Below, piece by piece: positions 28,539-36,013 of a stretch of 64,000 nucleotides of DNA (within the stretch, counting starts at the first letter, position 1; every line of letters begins with the position of its first letter). The DNA lies in contig JALHQN010000001.1 of NCBI GenBank assembly GCA_022841915.1, positions 186,001 through 250,000 on the forward strand. The letters run 5' to 3'. Both the position numbers and the translations under genes were made by a program. Under the pieces are notes generated by a model. The model was given only the letters and a program-made list of their open reading frames with translations. It was not told the DNA's origin and searched no databases. Origin of the DNA: Burkholderiales bacterium (lineage in GTDB: Bacteria; Pseudomonadota; Gammaproteobacteria; Burkholderiales; WYBJ01).

Positions 28539-28860
28539 GGTGCTCGACGAGTCGATCGGTCTGAACGAGAGCCTCGGATGCCTCAGGACTCCGGTGGCAA
28601 CGACCGTGCGGACACTGCCGCCAGGCTTGGCGACGAAGCCATCGCGCGGAGAACCAACGACGACCCACAGTTGCTTGATGCCGGATCGGACGTTCGACCG
28701 CAGCAGGGACGATCGCAAACACCGCTGCCCCGACAGCCGCAGTGTCCGAAGCGAGCCACCCACCCCGGCCATCACGGTGCGCCGCGAGGCCCGAAGACAA
28801 CTCACGCCCAGTACGATATCGAGGCCTACCGTTCTCGGGCGCTGCCGTGCTCGCGGACGA
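28539..28860. other. Gap between recA and recX
   Basis: No protein-like frame is seen. On the minus strand the recX frame is open across the whole gap, so an N-terminally longer RecX with a non-ATG start cannot be excluded, but the extra sequence does not look conserved. No hairpin with a T-tract was noticed. Confidence 0.4.
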
Positions 28861-29889
28861 TCAGGCTTCTTCTGCAGCCGCCGCCGCGACACCGGCCGCT
28901 GGGACACCGAGGGCCTCGCGCACCTTGCCTTCGATCTCGCTCGCGATGTCCTTGTGTTCCCTGAGGTACTCGCGCGCGTTGTCCTTGCCCTGCCCGATGC
29001 GATCGCCCTTGTACGAGTACCAAGATCCCGATTTCTCGATGATGCGGTGATCGACGCCCAGTTCGATGATCTCGCCCTCGAGCGATATGCCCTCACCGTA
29101 GAGAATGTCGAACTCCGCCTGCTTGAAAGGTGGCGCCACCTTGTTCTTCACCACCTTTGCGCGGGTCTCGGAACCGACGACCTCATCGCCCTTCTTGATC
29201 GAGCCGATGCGCCGAATATCGATGCGCACGGAAGCATAGAACTTCAGTGCATTGCCGCCTGTCGTGGTTTCGGGATTGCCGAACATCACGCCGATCTTCA
29301 TGCGGATCTGATTGATGAAGATCACGAGCGTGTTGGATCGCTTGATGTTCGCGGTGAGCTTGCGCAGCGCCTGCGACATCAGGCGTGCCTGCAAGCCCAT
29401 CTGCGGCTCCCCCATCTCGCCTTCGATTTCCGCCTTGGGCACCAGCGCGGCAACCGAATCGATCACGACGACGTCCACCGAACTGGAACGCACCAGCATG
29501 TCCGCGATCTCGAGCGCCTGTTCGCCGTTGTCGGGCTGCGAGATCAGCAGCTCGGAGATGTTCACCCCGAGCTTTTGCGCGTACTGCGGATCAAGCGCAT
29601 GCTCGGCGTCGATGAAGGCCGCCGTGCCTCCCAGCTTCTGCATCTGCGCGATCACGGACAAGGTGAGCGTCGTCTTGCCCGAGGATTCCGGGCCGTAGAT
29701 TTCGACGACTCGCCCGCGCGGCAACCCACCGATGCCCAGGGCGATATCGAGACCGAGCGAACCGGTGGAAACGACTTGAATGTCATGCGTGGTGCCCGAC
29801 TCCCCCAAACGCATGATGGAACCCTTGCCGAACTGTTTTTCGATCTGCGTCAGTGCGGCCGAAAGTGCTTTTGCCTTGTTGTCTTCCAT
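28861..29889 (-). CDS. recA: Recombinase RecA
   Basis: A 342-residue RecA that forms ATP-dependent filaments on single-stranded DNA for homologous recombination and induces LexA self-cleavage. Walker A GPESSGKT is at residues 66-73; the [26 protein letters not shown] Walker B/L1 region and the [26 protein letters not shown]2 region are intact. The C-terminus ends in an alanine/glutamate tail. The ATG at 29889 has GGAG 6 nt upstream; an in-frame extension into the pncC intergenic region is not used. A GATAAT hexamer (29914-29919, minus strand) could be the -10 element. I found no clear CTGT-N8-ACAG LexA box upstream. Confidence 0.98.
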   Translation of the reverse strand: MEDNKAKALSAALTQIEKQFGKGSIMRLGESGTTHDIQVVSTGSLGLDIALGIGGLPRGRVVEIYGPESSGKTTLTLSVIAQMQKLGGTAAFIDAEHALDPQYAQKLGVNISELLISQPDNGEQALEIADMLVRSSSVDVVVIDSVAALVPKAEIEGEMGEPQMGLQARLMSQALRKLTANIKRSNTLVIFINQIRMKIGVMFGNPETTTGGNALKFYASVRIDIRRIGSIKKGDEVVGSETRAKVVKNKVAPPFKQAEFDILYGEGISLEGEIIELGVDHRIIEKSGSWYSYKGDRIGQGKDNAREYLREHKDIASEIEGKVREALGVPAAGVAAAAAEEA

Positions 29890-29978
29890 ATCGATCTCCG
29901 AGAACTTCGAGCCATTATCCCACACGCTTCGACCGCCGCACTGTGGCCGAAGGACTATGCACAGACCGTCCAAACGGA

Positions 29979-30464
29979 CTAATCGATGAACTTCAGCACG
30001 CCACGCAGCGCATGCTCGACACAACGCTTGCGCACGGCGTCGCGATCGCCGCGAAACCGGCGCGTCTCGACCGCAACGGCCTTGCCCTTGCGGCTCCAGG
30101 CGAAACACACCGTGCCGACCGGCTTTTCCGCCGTACCACCGCCTGGGCCGGCCACGCCCGAGACTGCGACCGTCAAGCGTGCATGACTCTTGGCCAGAGC
30201 GCCCTGCGCCATCTCGCGCACGACTTGTTCTGAAACTGCCCCATGCTTAGCCAACGAACGTGGCTTCACGCCCAGCATCTCCTGCTTCGACACGTTCGTA
30301 TAGGTGACGAATCCTCGCTCGAACCACTCCGAACTTCCGGGCACCATGGTGATCGCTTGACTGATCCATCCCCCGGTGCATGACTCGGCCGTCGCCATCA
30401 TCGTTTCCCGACGCTTCAACGCCCGTCCGACTCTGACGGCGAGTCGATACAGATCATCTTCCAT
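29979..30464 (-). CDS. pncC: CinA-family nicotinamide-nucleotide amidohydrolase (PncC)
   Basis: A 161-residue stand-alone CinA C-terminal domain that deamidates nicotinamide mononucleotide to nicotinate mononucleotide in pyridine-nucleotide salvage. Signature stretches are [33 protein letters not shown] and [25 protein letters not shown]. It lies 89 bp before recA and only 8 bp after pgpA, in the usual thiL-pgpA-cinA-recA order, so recA may be partly read through from this cluster. Confidence 0.93.
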   Translation of the reverse strand: MEDDLYRLAVRVGRALKRRETMMATAESCTGGWISQAITMVPGSSEWFERGFVTYTNVSKQEMLGVKPRSLAKHGAVSEQVVREMAQGALAKSHARLTVAVSGVAGPGGGTAEKPVGTVCFAWSRKGKAVAVETRRFRGDRDAVRKRCVEHALRGVLKFID

Positions 30465-30472
30465 GGTGATCC

Positions 30473-31012
30473 TCAGTCTATGAATGTCTTGACGAGCGCG
30501 ATCAACAGCAGCGTGTAGCCAGCCGCAAGCAGATCATCGAACATGACGCCGAAGCCGCCGTGAAGCGTGCGATCGAAATGGCGGATCGGCTGCGGCTTGA
30601 AGATATCGAACAGGCGAAACAAAAGGAAGGCGAACGCCTGCCACAAGCGGTCGGCCGGAACAAAGAACAATACCCACAAGAAAGCAACGGTTTCGTCCCA
30701 GACGATGCCGCCATGATCGGGGGTGCCGAGATCGTGAGTCGTGCGGCCACTCGCCCATACGCCGAGCAGGAACAGGATCACCAATATCCCCAGATGGCTA
30801 TAGTTCGACAGCCCCTGGAGCAACCACATATGCAGCGGAAACGCGATCAGTGTGCCGAACGTGCCGGGCGCGAATCGGATGAGCCCGACACCGCCCACGA
30901 AGGCGATGAAGTGCGCCGGGCGCGAATAGACGAAACGCCACGATGGCGCCACGACCGCCTTAGCCAAAATGATCGTACCCCCGCACTTGGGCGCCGCGTG
31001 CTCGGCCATCAC
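30473..31012 (-). CDS. pgpA: Phosphatidylglycerophosphatase A
   Basis: A 179-residue membrane phosphatase that makes phosphatidylglycerol from its phosphate. The family start RPAHFIAFVGGVGLIRFAPGTFGTL, the HDLGTPDHGGIVWDETVAF metal-binding segment and the C-terminal FDIFKPQPIRHFDRTLHGGFGVMFDDLLAA are all present, with about four membrane segments. The N-terminus is uncertain: the ATG at 31012 overlaps thiL by 53 bp, whereas a GTG at 30952 (8 bp after the thiL stop) would give the shorter family-like start APSWRFVYSRPAHF. Confidence 0.94.
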   Translation of the reverse strand: MMAEHAAPKCGGTIILAKAVVAPSWRFVYSRPAHFIAFVGGVGLIRFAPGTFGTLIAFPLHMWLLQGLSNYSHLGILVILFLLGVWASGRTTHDLGTPDHGGIVWDETVAFLWVLFFVPADRLWQAFAFLLFRLFDIFKPQPIRHFDRTLHGGFGVMFDDLLAAGYTLLLIALVKTFID

Positions 31013-31916
31013 CGTCTAGCAGGCTCACGCCTTGGCCTTTTCGCATAGCGCCTATCCTCTGCAACCGAACGCCGATCCGCCCGCTCAGCGCCTCGATTCG
31101 CGCACGGTTTTTCACTCCTGCCGTAAAGCACAGTTCGTAGTCGTCGCCACCGGCCACCAAGGCCTGTTCCGCGAGCTTTCGATCCGCGACCGCAGCCAAT
31201 GCCTTCGCACCAGGTATCCGGTCGAGCCACACATCGGCCCCCAGTGAAGATCGCTCGCAGATATGGCCGAGGTCGGCGGCGAGCCCATCGGAGATGTCGA
31301 TCGCCGCGTTTGCCAAACCGCGCAATCCCAGACCGAGCGCCACTCGAGGCTGCGGTCGATCCAGAGATCGTTTGCACCTCTCAGCCACGCTGGTAGACAG
31401 GCTGATGCGCCCCTGCTGGAGCGCGACCGCCAGGGCGGCACTGCCCAGTTCGCCGGAGACCCAGACATCGTCACCGACTCGGGCTCGATCCCGCCGCAAA
31501 GCCCGTCCTCGGGGCACTTCGCCGAATATCGTCACGCACAAGTTGAGCGGCCCCCGGGTCGTATCGCCGCCGATGAGTTCGACTTCGTGCGCATCGGCCA
31601 GCGCGTGAAAACCCGCCGAAAAAGCACGTAGCCAAGCAGGGTCGACCTTGGGGAGTGCCAGAGAGAGGAGCGCCCAGCGCGGTCGAGCGCCCATGGCGGC
31701 CATATCGGACAGGTTCACCGCGAGCGTCTTGTGCCCGAGTCTGCGTGGATCGGCATCCGCGAAAAAGTGCGTGCCGCTCACGAGCATGTCCGTCGAAACG
31801 GCGAGTTCCATACCTTTGCCGACACGGAACAACGCTGCGTCGTCGCCGACGCCAAGCACAGCTCGACGCTTCGGCCGAGTGAAGTAGCGCGCGATGAGTT
31901 CGAACTCGGAGGCCAT
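30960..31916 (-). CDS. thiL: Thiamine-monophosphate kinase
   Basis: A 318-residue ThiL that phosphorylates thiamine monophosphate to the active pyrophosphate. It opens with SEFELIARYFTRP and has LGVGDDAALF, the STDMLVSGTHFFADADP loop, GHKTLAVNLSDMAAMGARPRW, and the ISDGLAADLGHICERS segment of the PurM-like ATP-binding fold. The start at 31916 is the family-typical one. It lies 55 bp after nusB and overlaps pgpA, forming a nusB-thiL-pgpA-cinA run. Confidence 0.95.
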   Translation of the reverse strand: MASEFELIARYFTRPKRRAVLGVGDDAALFRVGKGMELAVSTDMLVSGTHFFADADPRRLGHKTLAVNLSDMAAMGARPRWALLSLALPKVDPAWLRAFSAGFHALADAHEVELIGGDTTRGPLNLCVTIFGEVPRGRALRRDRARVGDDVWVSGELGSAALAVALQQGRISLSTSVAERCKRSLDRPQPRVALGLGLRGLANAAIDISDGLAADLGHICERSSLGADVWLDRIPGAKALAAVADRKLAEQALVAGGDDYELCFTAGVKNRARIEALSGRIGVRLQRIGAMRKGQGVSLLDGDGRARGAQVRGYDHFG

Positions 31917-31971
31917 GCCGTATTGTACGCGCGGCAGGCTCGCCGCTTGACCACCCACCGCGCGCCCGCGC

Positions 31972-32418
31972 TCAGCGGCGCCCGGGCGCGCGCCCGCCCG
32001 CCTGCACCTCGATCGCGCGCACTTCGGTTGCAAGACGGTCGAGTACGCCGTTGACGTACTTGTGACCGTCGGTACCGCCGTAAACCTTGGTCAGCTCCAC
32101 CGCCTCGTTGATGACCACCCGATAAGGTGTCTCGATGCGATGGACCAGTTCGTAGGCAGCGATGATCAAAACAGCATGCTCGACAGGCGAGAGGGCGGAA
32201 ATCGGCCGATCGAGATAGGGAGTTAGTCGGGCCTGGAGATCATCAGCGTGCTCGATCACGCCGTTGAGCAGAGCATCCAGCAGTGGGCGGTCGGCCTTCT
32301 CGAAACCGTCCGCCTCTGCCAGCCCGTGCTCGATGGCGCGTACGTCGTTCTTTGCAAGCAACCATTCGTACACGCCTTGTACGGCGAACTCGCGAGCGAT
32401 GCGTCGACTGCTTTTCAT
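31972..32418 (-). CDS. nusB: Transcription antitermination protein NusB
   Basis: A 148-residue all-helical NusB that, with NusE/S10, binds boxA RNA and supports rRNA antitermination. The pattern [81 protein letters not shown] is canonical. ribH, a frequent upstream neighbour, is not present; the next gene upstream is divergent. The extra basic C-terminal tail (GGRAPGRR) is unremarkable. Confidence 0.95.
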   Translation of the reverse strand: MKSSRRIAREFAVQGVYEWLLAKNDVRAIEHGLAEADGFEKADRPLLDALLNGVIEHADDLQARLTPYLDRPISALSPVEHAVLIIAAYELVHRIETPYRVVINEAVELTKVYGGTDGHKYVNGVLDRLATEVRAIEVQAGGRAPGRR

Positions 32419-32645
32419 TGCGGTAGGGGATGCGCCGGGTACGCTCGCTCAGGAGCCACGCGAGCGAAAGGCGCGAATTCTACCGGAAACCGGCAAATAC
32501 CCGCAGTGTTTCCCGGCATTGCTCCCTGCTGCGACGGATGCTCGCGCCCGCGCGTCGCGCACACGCGTAGACGGTCACGGCGCAGTCGACTCCGCCGCAA
32601 ACCCCGAATACACTCGAACTGCACTCGGAACCTCAAGGAAAACCC

Positions 32646-33293
32646 ATGAATCCCAAGCTCACGATCGATATCGTATCCGACGTGGTTTGACCGTGGTGCT
32701 ACATCGGCAAGCGGAGACTGGAGGCAGCCATCGAGCTGTACCTGCAGGAAGCGCCCGATGAGCCCAAGCCGGCCGTGCGCTGGCTGCCATTTCAACTCAA
32801 TCCTGACCTGCCCGCCGAAGGAATATCGCGCCAGGCGTATATCGAGCGCAAGTTCGGCCCGGGAGGTTCCAGCAACTACGCTCGAGTGACGAGCGTGGGC
32901 AAGGAAGTCGGCATCGAGTTCGCTTTCGAGGCGATCACCATCCAGCCGAACACGTTGAACGCGCACCGGCTGATGCACTATGCAACGCAGCACGGTCGGG
33001 ACGACGCCGTGGCCGAGAGCCTTTTCCGCGGCTACTTCGAAGAAGGCGCCGTAATCACCGATTTGGCCGTGCTGACCCGATTGGGCGTCCGCGCACGCCT
33101 GGAGGAGGCACCCTTGGCCGCTTACCTTGCCTCCGATCAAGACCACGATCTTGTTCTCGCGACGGATCTCCAGGCAAGACAGGCAGGCATAGGCGGCGTG
33201 CCCTTCTTCATCTTCAATCGCAAGGTTGCGGTCTCGGGTGCGCACGAACCCGAAACATTGCTCGGCGCGATGAAGCAGGCGCTCGAAGACTGA
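32646..33293 (+). CDS. FrnE-like DsbA-family oxidoreductase, candidate selenoprotein (in-frame TGA at the active-site Cys)
   Basis: Read through one TGA, this is a 215-residue thioredoxin-fold protein of the FrnE/2-hydroxychromene-2-carboxylate isomerase-like DsbA family. The frame starts MNPKLTIDIVSDVV, then TGA (32688-32690, codon 15), then PWCYIGKRRLEAAIE. Family members have CPWC here, so the TGA replaces exactly the nucleophilic first Cys and the product would be U-P-W-C. The rest is intact: LNPDLPAEGISRQAYIERKFG, LNAHRLMHYATQHG, and the cis-Pro loop GVPFFIFNRK. The ATG has AAGGA 7 nt upstream. A start after the TGA (for example a GTG at 32775) would lose the active site. There is no signal peptide, as for cytoplasmic FrnE. 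A nonsense mutation or sequencing error is the alternative. Confidence 0.82.
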
Positions 33294-33299
33294 TGCTTC

Positions 33300-33347
33300 A
33301 TCGTTGCCATGGCGAGATGCTCGGACACGGCACCTCGCCACAACGAT
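33300..33347. terminator. Long stem-loop just after the candidate selenoprotein gene
   Basis: ATCGTTG (33300-33306) pairs with CAACGAT (33341-33347), and TGGCGAG (33310-33316) with CTCGCCA (33334-33340): 14 bp with a 3-nt bulge and a 17-nt loop, starting 6 nt after the stop. No T-tract follows. It may end or stabilise the transcript; bacterial SECIS elements lie in the coding region, so it is not expected to be one. Confidence 0.5.
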
Positions 33348-33580
33348 CGTTCCTGCAAGCGGTGTGCGCGCCTGGCCCGCATCGATGCCTGTGACGGCAG
33401 CCTCAGCAAGCGACGACGGAATATCGACGCCGGACAGGCGAATCGCCACTCGCCCCCCGTTCAAGCTGCCATTCATTCCTCTAAAGATCAATGCTTTATC
33501 GGATTTCATCCCGACCGACGAGGATGGTTCGAAAGTTGCCTCATACGATGTCGAGACGGCAATCGGAACAGGCAACCACG

Positions 33581-33808
33581 ATGGTAATTTACCTGGCAGA
33601 CTACCTCACGCGCCAGCGCGACATCACGCTGAGAAAATCGGCGCGCCTTTCGGTCGCCGGCGGTCGACGCACCGGACAGCTACCCGCAAGCGCCTCACAT
33701 GCTCCCGTTATGCCCGGCACACTGTTCGCAGATCCAGGCGGGTGGCGCATGGGACCGTTTTCGGCGACCGAACTCAACACGCTGTATGCCGAGGCCACCT
33801 TGATCTGA
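33581..33808 (+). CDS. Possible small hypothetical protein
   Basis: A 75-residue open frame starting MVIYLADYLTRQRDIT and ending GWRMGPFSATELNTLYAEATLI. It has a mixed, protein-like composition and reasonable secondary-structure pattern, unlike the Arg/Pro-rich shadow frames around it. The ribosome binding site is weak and I recognise no family. It lies between the candidate selenoprotein gene (287 bp upstream, a region with one stem-loop and no other gene that I can support) and the ydcH-like gene. Confidence 0.4.
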   Translation: MVIYLADYLTRQRDITLRKSARLSVAGGRRTGQLPASASHAPVMPGTLFADPGGWRMGPFSATELNTLYAEATLI

Positions 33809-33855
33809 GCCGGAGCGCGTGTCTCCAACGCCTATCGCCCCAGCGGGGCGTCCGA

Positions 33856-33884
33856 TTGAAGTTTTGCCGACCTTCTTCTAGTAT
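33856..33884 (+). promoter_or_regulatory. Candidate sigma70 promoter for the YdcH-like gene
   Basis: TTGAAG (33856-33861), a 17-bp spacer and TAGTAT (33879-33884) lie 30 bp before the ATG at 33915. By eye only. Confidence 0.45.
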
Positions 33885-33914
33885 AGCGACGCATGTCTTT
33901 CGAGAGGGAGCGTC

Positions 33915-34124
33915 ATGCTGATCGAAGAAGACTTGGAAGCGACGAAGGCGAAACTTGCCGAACTGCACTCGGTGCACCGTAGCCTCGACAAGATGATCGA
34001 CAGCCTCGCTGACAGCCCGATTCAAGACGAGTTGGAAGTGCGGCGACTGAAAAAACAGAAGCTGCTGCTGAAAGACCAGATATTCCTGCTCGAAAGGCGC
34101 TTGGTGCCTGACGTGCCCGCCTAG
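33915..34124 (+). CDS. YdcH family (DUF465) protein
   Basis: A 69-residue helical protein: DLEATKAKLAELHSVHRSLDKMIDSL, then VRRLKKQKLLLKDQIFLLERRL, the two-helix coiled pattern of DUF465/YdcH. GAGAGGGAG lies just before the ATG. Function is unknown in the family. Its own promoter is probable, and two stem-loops follow its stop before the convergent dsbB. Confidence 0.88.
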   Translation: MLIEEDLEATKAKLAELHSVHRSLDKMIDSLADSPIQDELEVRRLKKQKLLLKDQIFLLERRLVPDVPA

Positions 34125-34129
34125 CGCTG

Positions 34130-34154
34130 AGCGGCAACCCTCACAGTTGCCGCT
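34130..34154. terminator. Stem-loop between ydcH-like gene and dsbB
   Basis: AGCGGCAAC (34130-34138) pairs perfectly with GTTGCCGCT (34146-34154) around a 7-nt loop, 5 bp after the YdcH-like stop. Fits a terminator for the plus-strand gene. Confidence 0.55.
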
Positions 34155-34162
34155 AGCCGCAT

Positions 34163-34183
34163 GAGCGGAATTCCTATCCGCTC
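34163..34183. terminator. Second stem-loop between ydcH-like gene and dsbB
   Basis: GAGCGGA (34163-34169) pairs perfectly with TCCGCTC (34177-34183) around a 7-nt loop and is followed by TTCT on the plus strand. With the preceding hairpin it probably forms a two-sided transcription end for the convergent pair. Confidence 0.5.
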
Positions 34184-34194
34184 TTCTCGCCGTT

Positions 34195-34737
34195 TCATGC
34201 GAATCGCATGTGCCTCTGGCGTCCTGCCAGAATGGCAGACCCAATCGCAAGCAGCCCCAGCAGCACGAACCACACCAGCGACCACCCAGCGATGGTGAGT
34301 CCCAGAAACGTCCAGCCCTTCTCCGCACATTCCCCGGACCCACGCAATATGAGGTCGAGCGCCTTGCTCAACGGAAATCGGGAAATGATGAAATCCAGAC
34401 CGGGGCCGCATTCAGGCACGAGGTGCTTGGGCAGGCTTTGGAGCCAGACTTGGCGTCCGGCAACGGCGCCGCCCGCGATCGCGAGCAACGACAATGTCGC
34501 TGCGTAAACGACATGGCCGCCTCTGCTGCGCGGATTGTGTAGTGCAGCCAGCAGAAACACGCCCCCGAGCGCGATAAACGCAATCCGCTGCACCATGCAC
34601 AGCGGACACGGATCCTCGCCCACCACGTGCTGCAGGTAAAGCGCGAAGCCGATCAAGCCGGCACACACCAGGAATCCTGCGAGATAGCCGTGTCGAGCCG
34701 ATAGCTTGAACATGTTGGTCGCCAGAGGAGTTGTCAT
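34195..34737 (-). CDS. dsbB: Disulfide bond formation protein B
   Basis: A 180-residue four-helix inner-membrane quinone reductase that reoxidises periplasmic DsbA. Both cysteine pairs are present: C44/C47 in GEDPCPLCMVQR and C110/C137 in VPECGPGLD and GSGECAEKGW. The second Met (MFKLSARHGYLAGF, eight residues in) is also a possible start. It is convergent with the YdcH-like gene. Its proximity to a DsbA-family gene at 32646 is notable, but that protein lacks an export signal, so a direct partnership is not implied. Confidence 0.94.
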   Translation of the reverse strand: MTTPLATNMFKLSARHGYLAGFLVCAGLIGFALYLQHVVGEDPCPLCMVQRIAFIALGGVFLLAALHNPRSRGGHVVYAATLSLLAIAGGAVAGRQVWLQSLPKHLVPECGPGLDFIISRFPLSKALDLILRGSGECAEKGWTFLGLTIAGWSLVWFVLLGLLAIGSAILAGRQRHMRFA

Positions 34738-34820
34738 CCCAAAGCCATTGCGGCGCCCCAGGTGCTCGACGCTCGAACGGGAACATCCGATATCCGAACG
34801 ATCGCTGCTAAACTTCTTTC

Positions 34821-35231
34821 ATGCTACGCGGAACGCGCGCCATCTCGATCGACGAATCACTGATTCAGGAGCAGTTCGTGCGCGCGCCTGGACCGGGCGG
34901 GCAGAACGTTAACAAAGTCGCCACGGCTGTGCAACTGCGCTTCGACGTCGCCCGGGCTGAAATGCCAGCCGACGTGAAGCGCCGTCTCGTCGCCGCCGCC
35001 GGTAGCATGATGACTCAGGAAGGCGTCCTGATCATACAAGCGAGTCGCTTTCGCAGCCAGACCCAGAACCGGGCAGACGCCCGCGAGCGCCTGCTGAAGC
35101 TACTGAAGAAAGCTGCGACTCGGCCGCGACCGCGTATAGCCACGAAACCCACCCTCGCCTCTCGCGAACGAAGACTGGATGCAAAGAAACAGCGGAGCAC
35201 CCTCAAGCGAGCTCGTCGAGAAACCGAATAG
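34821..35231 (+). CDS. arfB: Alternative ribosome-rescue factor ArfB
   Basis: A 136-residue RF1-like peptidyl-tRNA hydrolase that releases nascent chains from ribosomes stalled without a stop codon. The GGQ catalytic motif is at residues 26-28 (FVRAPGPGGQNVNKV), followed by the ICT1/YaeJ-type core and a very basic C-terminal tail (TKPTLASRERRLDAKKQR) that enters the empty mRNA channel. It is divergent from dsbB (83-bp gap) and ends 8 bp before the convergent cytochrome gene. Confidence 0.94.
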   Translation: MLRGTRAISIDESLIQEQFVRAPGPGGQNVNKVATAVQLRFDVARAEMPADVKRRLVAAAGSMMTQEGVLIIQASRFRSQTQNRADARERLLKLLKKAATRPRPRIATKPTLASRERRLDAKKQRSTLKRARRETE

Positions 35232-35239
35232 CCCGCCGC

Positions 35240-35938
35240 TCAGGCGAAATTGAGCAATGCCGCGACCGCCGCGGCGGCGATCGCCAGAAGCACGACCGCA
35301 AGCCAAAGACTCGCCATGCGCCCTTCCACGACAGGCGTGCCGGGCGGGAGGCGCTTGCGACCGGTGACCATGGCGCTGATCAGGTTCTCCCGCTTCACGA
35401 GCAGGTGGAACACGACGGCCGCCAGATGCAGGCCGATGAGCCCCAGCAATACGTTGAAGTTGTAGCGATGCACAGTGGTCAGCAGATCCGACACCGTGCT
35501 GGCGACATACCCGGCCAGCGGCCCCTCGGTCGCGATCTCGTCGTTGGCGAACAGCCCGGTGGCCGCCTGCACGAACAGACTCAGGAGCAACGCGAGCACG
35601 CTCCAGCCTCCCGCGGGATTGTGGCCGACGAAATGAGGCGAATCCTTCCGCAGCACGCCGCCCAGATAGCGCGCCACGACAAAAGGGCCGCGAACGAAAT
35701 CGCCAAAGCGCGCATGCTGGCTGCCCAAGAAACCCCAAGCGACTCGAAACAGCACCAGCGCCAGGATCGAATAGCCCACCCACATGTGATAGGTCATGGC
35801 ATTGCCCCCGATCTCGCTACTCAACCAGGATGCGAACACCAGCACGACGAACATCCAGTGCACCAGGCGCACTGGCAAATCCCATGTTCTGACCGAGGAG
35901 GCTGTGAGTTCTCGGGTTTGCTTCGTAAGCTCTTGCAT
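35240..35938 (-). CDS. Cytochrome b561-type membrane protein
   Basis: A 232-residue integral membrane protein of the cytochrome b561/hydrogenase b-type subunit superfamily, a diheme electron carrier of the inner membrane. Candidate heme ligands are H27 (RLVHWMFV), H51 (TYHMWVGY) and histidines in the fourth helix (LLGLIGLHLAAVVFHLL). At least four membrane helices are seen, plus an extra C-terminal one (LWLAVVLLAIAAAAVAALL). Such proteins often partner with cytochrome c or a periplasmic oxidoreductase, but no partner gene is adjacent. Confidence 0.88.
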   Translation of the reverse strand: MQELTKQTRELTASSVRTWDLPVRLVHWMFVVLVFASWLSSEIGGNAMTYHMWVGYSILALVLFRVAWGFLGSQHARFGDFVRGPFVVARYLGGVLRKDSPHFVGHNPAGGWSVLALLLSLFVQAATGLFANDEIATEGPLAGYVASTVSDLLTTVHRYNFNVLLGLIGLHLAAVVFHLLVKRENLISAMVTGRKRLPPGTPVVEGRMASLWLAVVLLAIAAAAVAALLNFA

Positions 35939-36013
35939 CGGTTCACTCCCGGACGGCAGCGAGGATTTTTTGGCAACTCATCACAAAAATCACAGAGACA
36001 TTTCTCGGTCGCG

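Noticed and set aside
29890-29978. LexA (SOS) box upstream of recA
   Set aside because: The only CTGT...ACAG pair there is separated by 16 bp rather than 8, so no valid box was found by eye.
32646-32690. Reading the TGA as a plain stop, making this a pseudogene or a 14-residue leader peptide
   Set aside because: The following codons encode the exact family continuation (PWCYIGKRR) and the remaining ~200 codons show no other lesion; readthrough as selenocysteine explains this better, though not proven.
34195-34737. DsbB as the dedicated partner of the candidate selenoprotein
   Set aside because: The FrnE-like protein has no export signal and DsbB acts on periplasmic DsbA; the genes are separately transcribed, so proximity alone is not enough.
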